Shown here piece after piece: positions 62,401-64,000 of a DNA stretch of 64,000 nucleotides. Made by a program: the position numbers and the translations under genes. The DNA lies in NCBI GenBank assembly GCA_030407085.1, contig CM059586.1, forward strand, positions 89,587,501 through 89,651,500. The letters are read 5' to 3'. This DNA comes from Trichopria drosophilae. Lineage: Eukaryota > Arthropoda > Insecta > Hymenoptera > Diapriidae. The notes beneath the pieces are model-generated. The model did not search any database, had not been told where the DNA came from, and saw only the letters and a list, made by a program, of their open reading frames with translations. The stretch's first letter is position 1. Every line of letters begins with the position of its first letter.

Positions 62401-64000
62401 AATGCCCCAGAAACCGACGCTCAAAGATGAGTTATTGAAATATCTCGTTCTACCTGTGAATGTAAGTATAAATATTAACTATAATAAATACTGTAAATCT
62501 ATATAATTACTAATATTCAATAAATTATTATTTTTTAGATAGTTTATTTACTCCATCAAACGAAAGTTCATATTCAAATTGCTACAGATGCGTCATTTAC
62601 AGCTCAGCATATTTCAGGACCGAATTTTGACTTTACTGCAGAGGATTACGTTCAAAGTAAGTATATTGTAAACTTTTTTTAATTATCTAAACAGCATTAG
62701 TGAGTGCATAGGGCAAAGGAGAGAATTGTGTAAAGGATGATAAATTGCTAAATTCAATTTATTATGTGCAAACGTTTATTCGACAATTGTTTGATTCTCA
62801 TTGTTGCTTATTGTTATGAAGTCCTGTATTCTACCTTTGTATTCCTATTATTTCAGTCGAGATGTAAATGAATAGATATTTGTTTCAAATTAACCGAGTT
62901 TATTGAAGTTCAAAATATTAATTTGAAAATACGTACGTTTTGCAAAAGTTGTATCAGGCGGGTGATATAACTTACTTGACAATATCATCGACACAGGTTC
63001 AGTTTTATTATTTTTTTGTTGAAATAAATTTTACCTATTATGAACAAAATTTAACCGAAACAACCAATTTAATTGCGCTGAATGTCGCATAAAAATTCAC
63101 TCGTTGGTGTAATTGTAACACAGTTTCAATAAAATTTAATTAAAAAAGAATTTTGTATGTAATTGTCTATCAGTAAATGTATAAATTCGATCATTTCTAA
63201 TCAATTTGTTTCTATCGTATTTGTGTCAATCGACAGTTAATCTTCCCACAAAATTACGTGTTTTCTAACAAGGTGATTGAAAGGATATAAAGTTATATTT
63301 TTAATTGATTTATAGTTACTTTGTGATGTTAAAAAGTCGATTTTTAATAAACTTTCGTAATCGAAAAAAGAATCACAAATTTTGTCAACTTGCATCAAAT
63401 TTATGGCGACAAATTTCCATCGGTAAGTCAATTTTGTGTTATTATGGTGTTATTTTATTCGCCACAAACAACTTTTTAGAAGAACTGACAAGAATAATTC
63501 TAATTCTCTGAAAATTATGAATAAATGACATTTTGGATTCAGCATTTTTTTAGATATTTACTTTATTGTATTGACTGCAAATTGATAACATATGATCTAA
63601 CAGGTTACCTAGAAGAAATAAAGTCTAAACAACTGCCAAATGTACCTGGTGTATTCCCAAAACCACCCGACACAGTATATCCTGAAATATTAGTTGTGGT
63701 TCATTATGATTTATTTGAGTAAGTATAAAAATTAATCAAATAGCAACGCTATTTTATTTCTGAAAATTAGACATATTATTCGTACTAAAAATTCTTAAAT
63801 TTTAAACGTTTCTATTTTTTGCAACTTATTCTGGAGAACCAGTGTACTTAGATTAAAATTGAAGAAATTTATGTATATTGCTAATGAGATAATGATTTTG
63901 GCTTGCAACTTTCAGATTACTGGGAAAAGATGTAGACGTAACAGTGAATTATGTGACCGAGTTTTGGGCAAAGGTAGACGTAAGATTTAGACCATTGCAA
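59415..64000 (+). CDS. Secreted M12B (reprolysin-type) metalloprotease, 5' part, six exons
   Basis: Exons at 59415-59477, 59543-59665, 62387-62461, 62539-62656, 63604-63718 and 63916-64000 (runs off the window). All introns are GT-AG; the first three junctions are phase 0, then phase 1 and phase 2, and the joined frame stays open. Exon 1 encodes a signal peptide (MFAYKLIYCLFILPKIFSLP), so the product is secreted. Exons 2-4 are propeptide-like. Exon 5 carries VYPEILVVVHYDLF, the first strand of the M12B catalytic fold, and exon 6 continues with NYVTEFWAKVDVRFR, the first helix region. The zinc-binding HExxHxxGxxH motif would lie downstream, so activity cannot be judged. In parasitoid wasps this family is often expressed in venom, but here that is inference. 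The propeptide (about 125 residues) is short for the family, and an extra exon is possible at 63316-63422. Confidence 0.78.
59543..59665 (+). CDS. Metalloprotease exon 2 (propeptide)
   Basis: 41 codons in phase 0, acceptor TTTAATAG, donor GTAACA. It includes VYQTYNNPLGYDGVGYSLV. The following intron is 2721 bases, by far the longest in the visible gene. Confidence 0.7.
59666..60949. other. Proximal part of metalloprotease intron 2
   Basis: AT-rich intronic sequence. No further exon with consistent splice sites and phase was found by eye, though a missed propeptide exon is possible. Confidence 0.45.
60950..62100. repeat. Degenerate AAGTAAATATTT-type repeat in intron 2
   Basis: Many loosely spaced variants of AAGTAAATATTTACTT, AATAAATATTTG and TTCAAGTAAA occur on both strands through about 1.1 kb, for example near 61430, 61500, 61600, 61730 and 62060. 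There is no fixed period by eye. It looks like an old, scrambled tandem or palindromic repeat. The 80-codon open frame at 61858-62100 falls in it and is not a gene. Confidence 0.5.
62387..62461 (+). CDS. Metalloprotease exon 3 (propeptide)
   Basis: 25 codons in phase 0, with acceptor TTGAACAG and donor GTAAGT. It includes the basic/hydrophobic stretch KDELLKYLVLPVN. The next intron is 77 bases. Confidence 0.7.
62539..62656 (+). CDS. Metalloprotease exon 4 (propeptide)
   Basis: 39 codons plus one base. Acceptor TTTTTTAG, donor GTAAGT at 62657. A second donor, GTATAT, lies 4 bases further on (62661) and would change the exit phase from 1 to 2. Confidence 0.7.
63316..63422 (+). other. Candidate cassette exon of the metalloprotease gene
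   Basis: 107 bases, open throughout, preceded by TTGATTTATAG and followed by the strong donor GTAAGT. It needs entry phase 2 and exits in phase 1. Exit phase 1 fits exon 5; entry phase 2 is supplied only if exon 4 uses its second donor at 62661. With the first donor, joining here gives an immediate TGA. The encoded peptide is basic (MLKSRFLINFRNRKKNHKFC). It could lengthen the short propeptide, or be an unused open stretch. Confidence 0.45.
63604..63718 (+). CDS. Metalloprotease exon 5 (propeptide end, catalytic domain start)
   Basis: Acceptor TCTAACAG, donor GTAAGT. It encodes LPNVPGVFPKPPDTVYPEIL and then VVVHYDLF. The proline-rich linker followed by a YPEILVVV-type strand marks the propeptide/catalytic boundary in insect M12B enzymes. 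Enters in phase 1 and exits in phase 2. Confidence 0.8.
63916..64000 (+). CDS. Metalloprotease exon 6 (catalytic domain, partial)
   Basis: Acceptor ACTTTCAG. It reads LLGKDVDVTVNYVTEFWAKV and onward into the window edge, in frame with exon 5 via a split GAA codon. The exon end and the active site are not in the window. Confidence 0.8.

Noticed and set aside
62857..62885. Extra metalloprotease exon after the good acceptor TTCCTATTATTTCAG
   Set aside because: All three frames hit a stop within a few codons and no donor precedes it.

Overview
This is an AT-rich eukaryotic window with short introns, GT-AG splice sites, many miniature inverted-repeat elements, a tRNA-derived SINE and solo LTRs. 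It looks like an insect. The only recognisable protein gene starts at 59.4 kb. It reads like the secreted M12B (reprolysin-type) metalloproteases that are expanded in parasitoid wasps, so Hymenoptera is the best guess, held moderately. No bacterial or viral gene is seen.

Layout. 1-12.5 kb is non-coding and dense in non-autonomous elements: a SINE (513-876), two back-to-back kilobase-scale palindromes (917-3039), an AT-rich MITE with CCCGGG ends (6783-7072), a foldback (9212-9806), and a mariner-like foldback (9944-11079) interrupted by an intact solo LTR (10011-10393). 12.5-50.4 kb is about 36 kb of simple-sequence satellite. It starts with a pure 499-bp (C15A) tract. Next come 2.8 kb of degenerate GGAATATGG-type repeat, 11.2 kb of C-rich CACATTCC-type repeat in the opposite orientation, and 21.4 kb of CATATTCC-type repeat with about 6-kb higher-order copies. 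A 1.45-kb stretch of dispersed repeats splits off a last 0.46-kb satellite patch. The very long open frames here (up to 3645 codons) come from base composition (almost no G on the + strand, few TAA) and are not genes.

50.4-59.3 kb is again non-coding, with a pogo/Tigger-like element (53704-54805), a second foldback split by a second solo LTR (55146-56065), a GC-rich hairpin element (58664-58801) and copies of a dispersed repeat with the core GGATTCGTAATCAGC. From 59347 a TATA box leads into the 5' half of the metalloprotease gene: signal peptide, propeptide exons and the start of the catalytic domain. The zinc-binding region lies beyond the window.

The most unusual content is the satellite. 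Its strands are extremely asymmetric, it is built from interchangeable 6-, 7- and 8-base words, and its C-rich block is in effect several hundred head-to-tail matches to the TEAD/Scalloped binding motif. Also notable is a possible splice switch in the metalloprotease propeptide, where two donors 4 nt apart would each keep frame, one skipping and one including a 107-nt exon.
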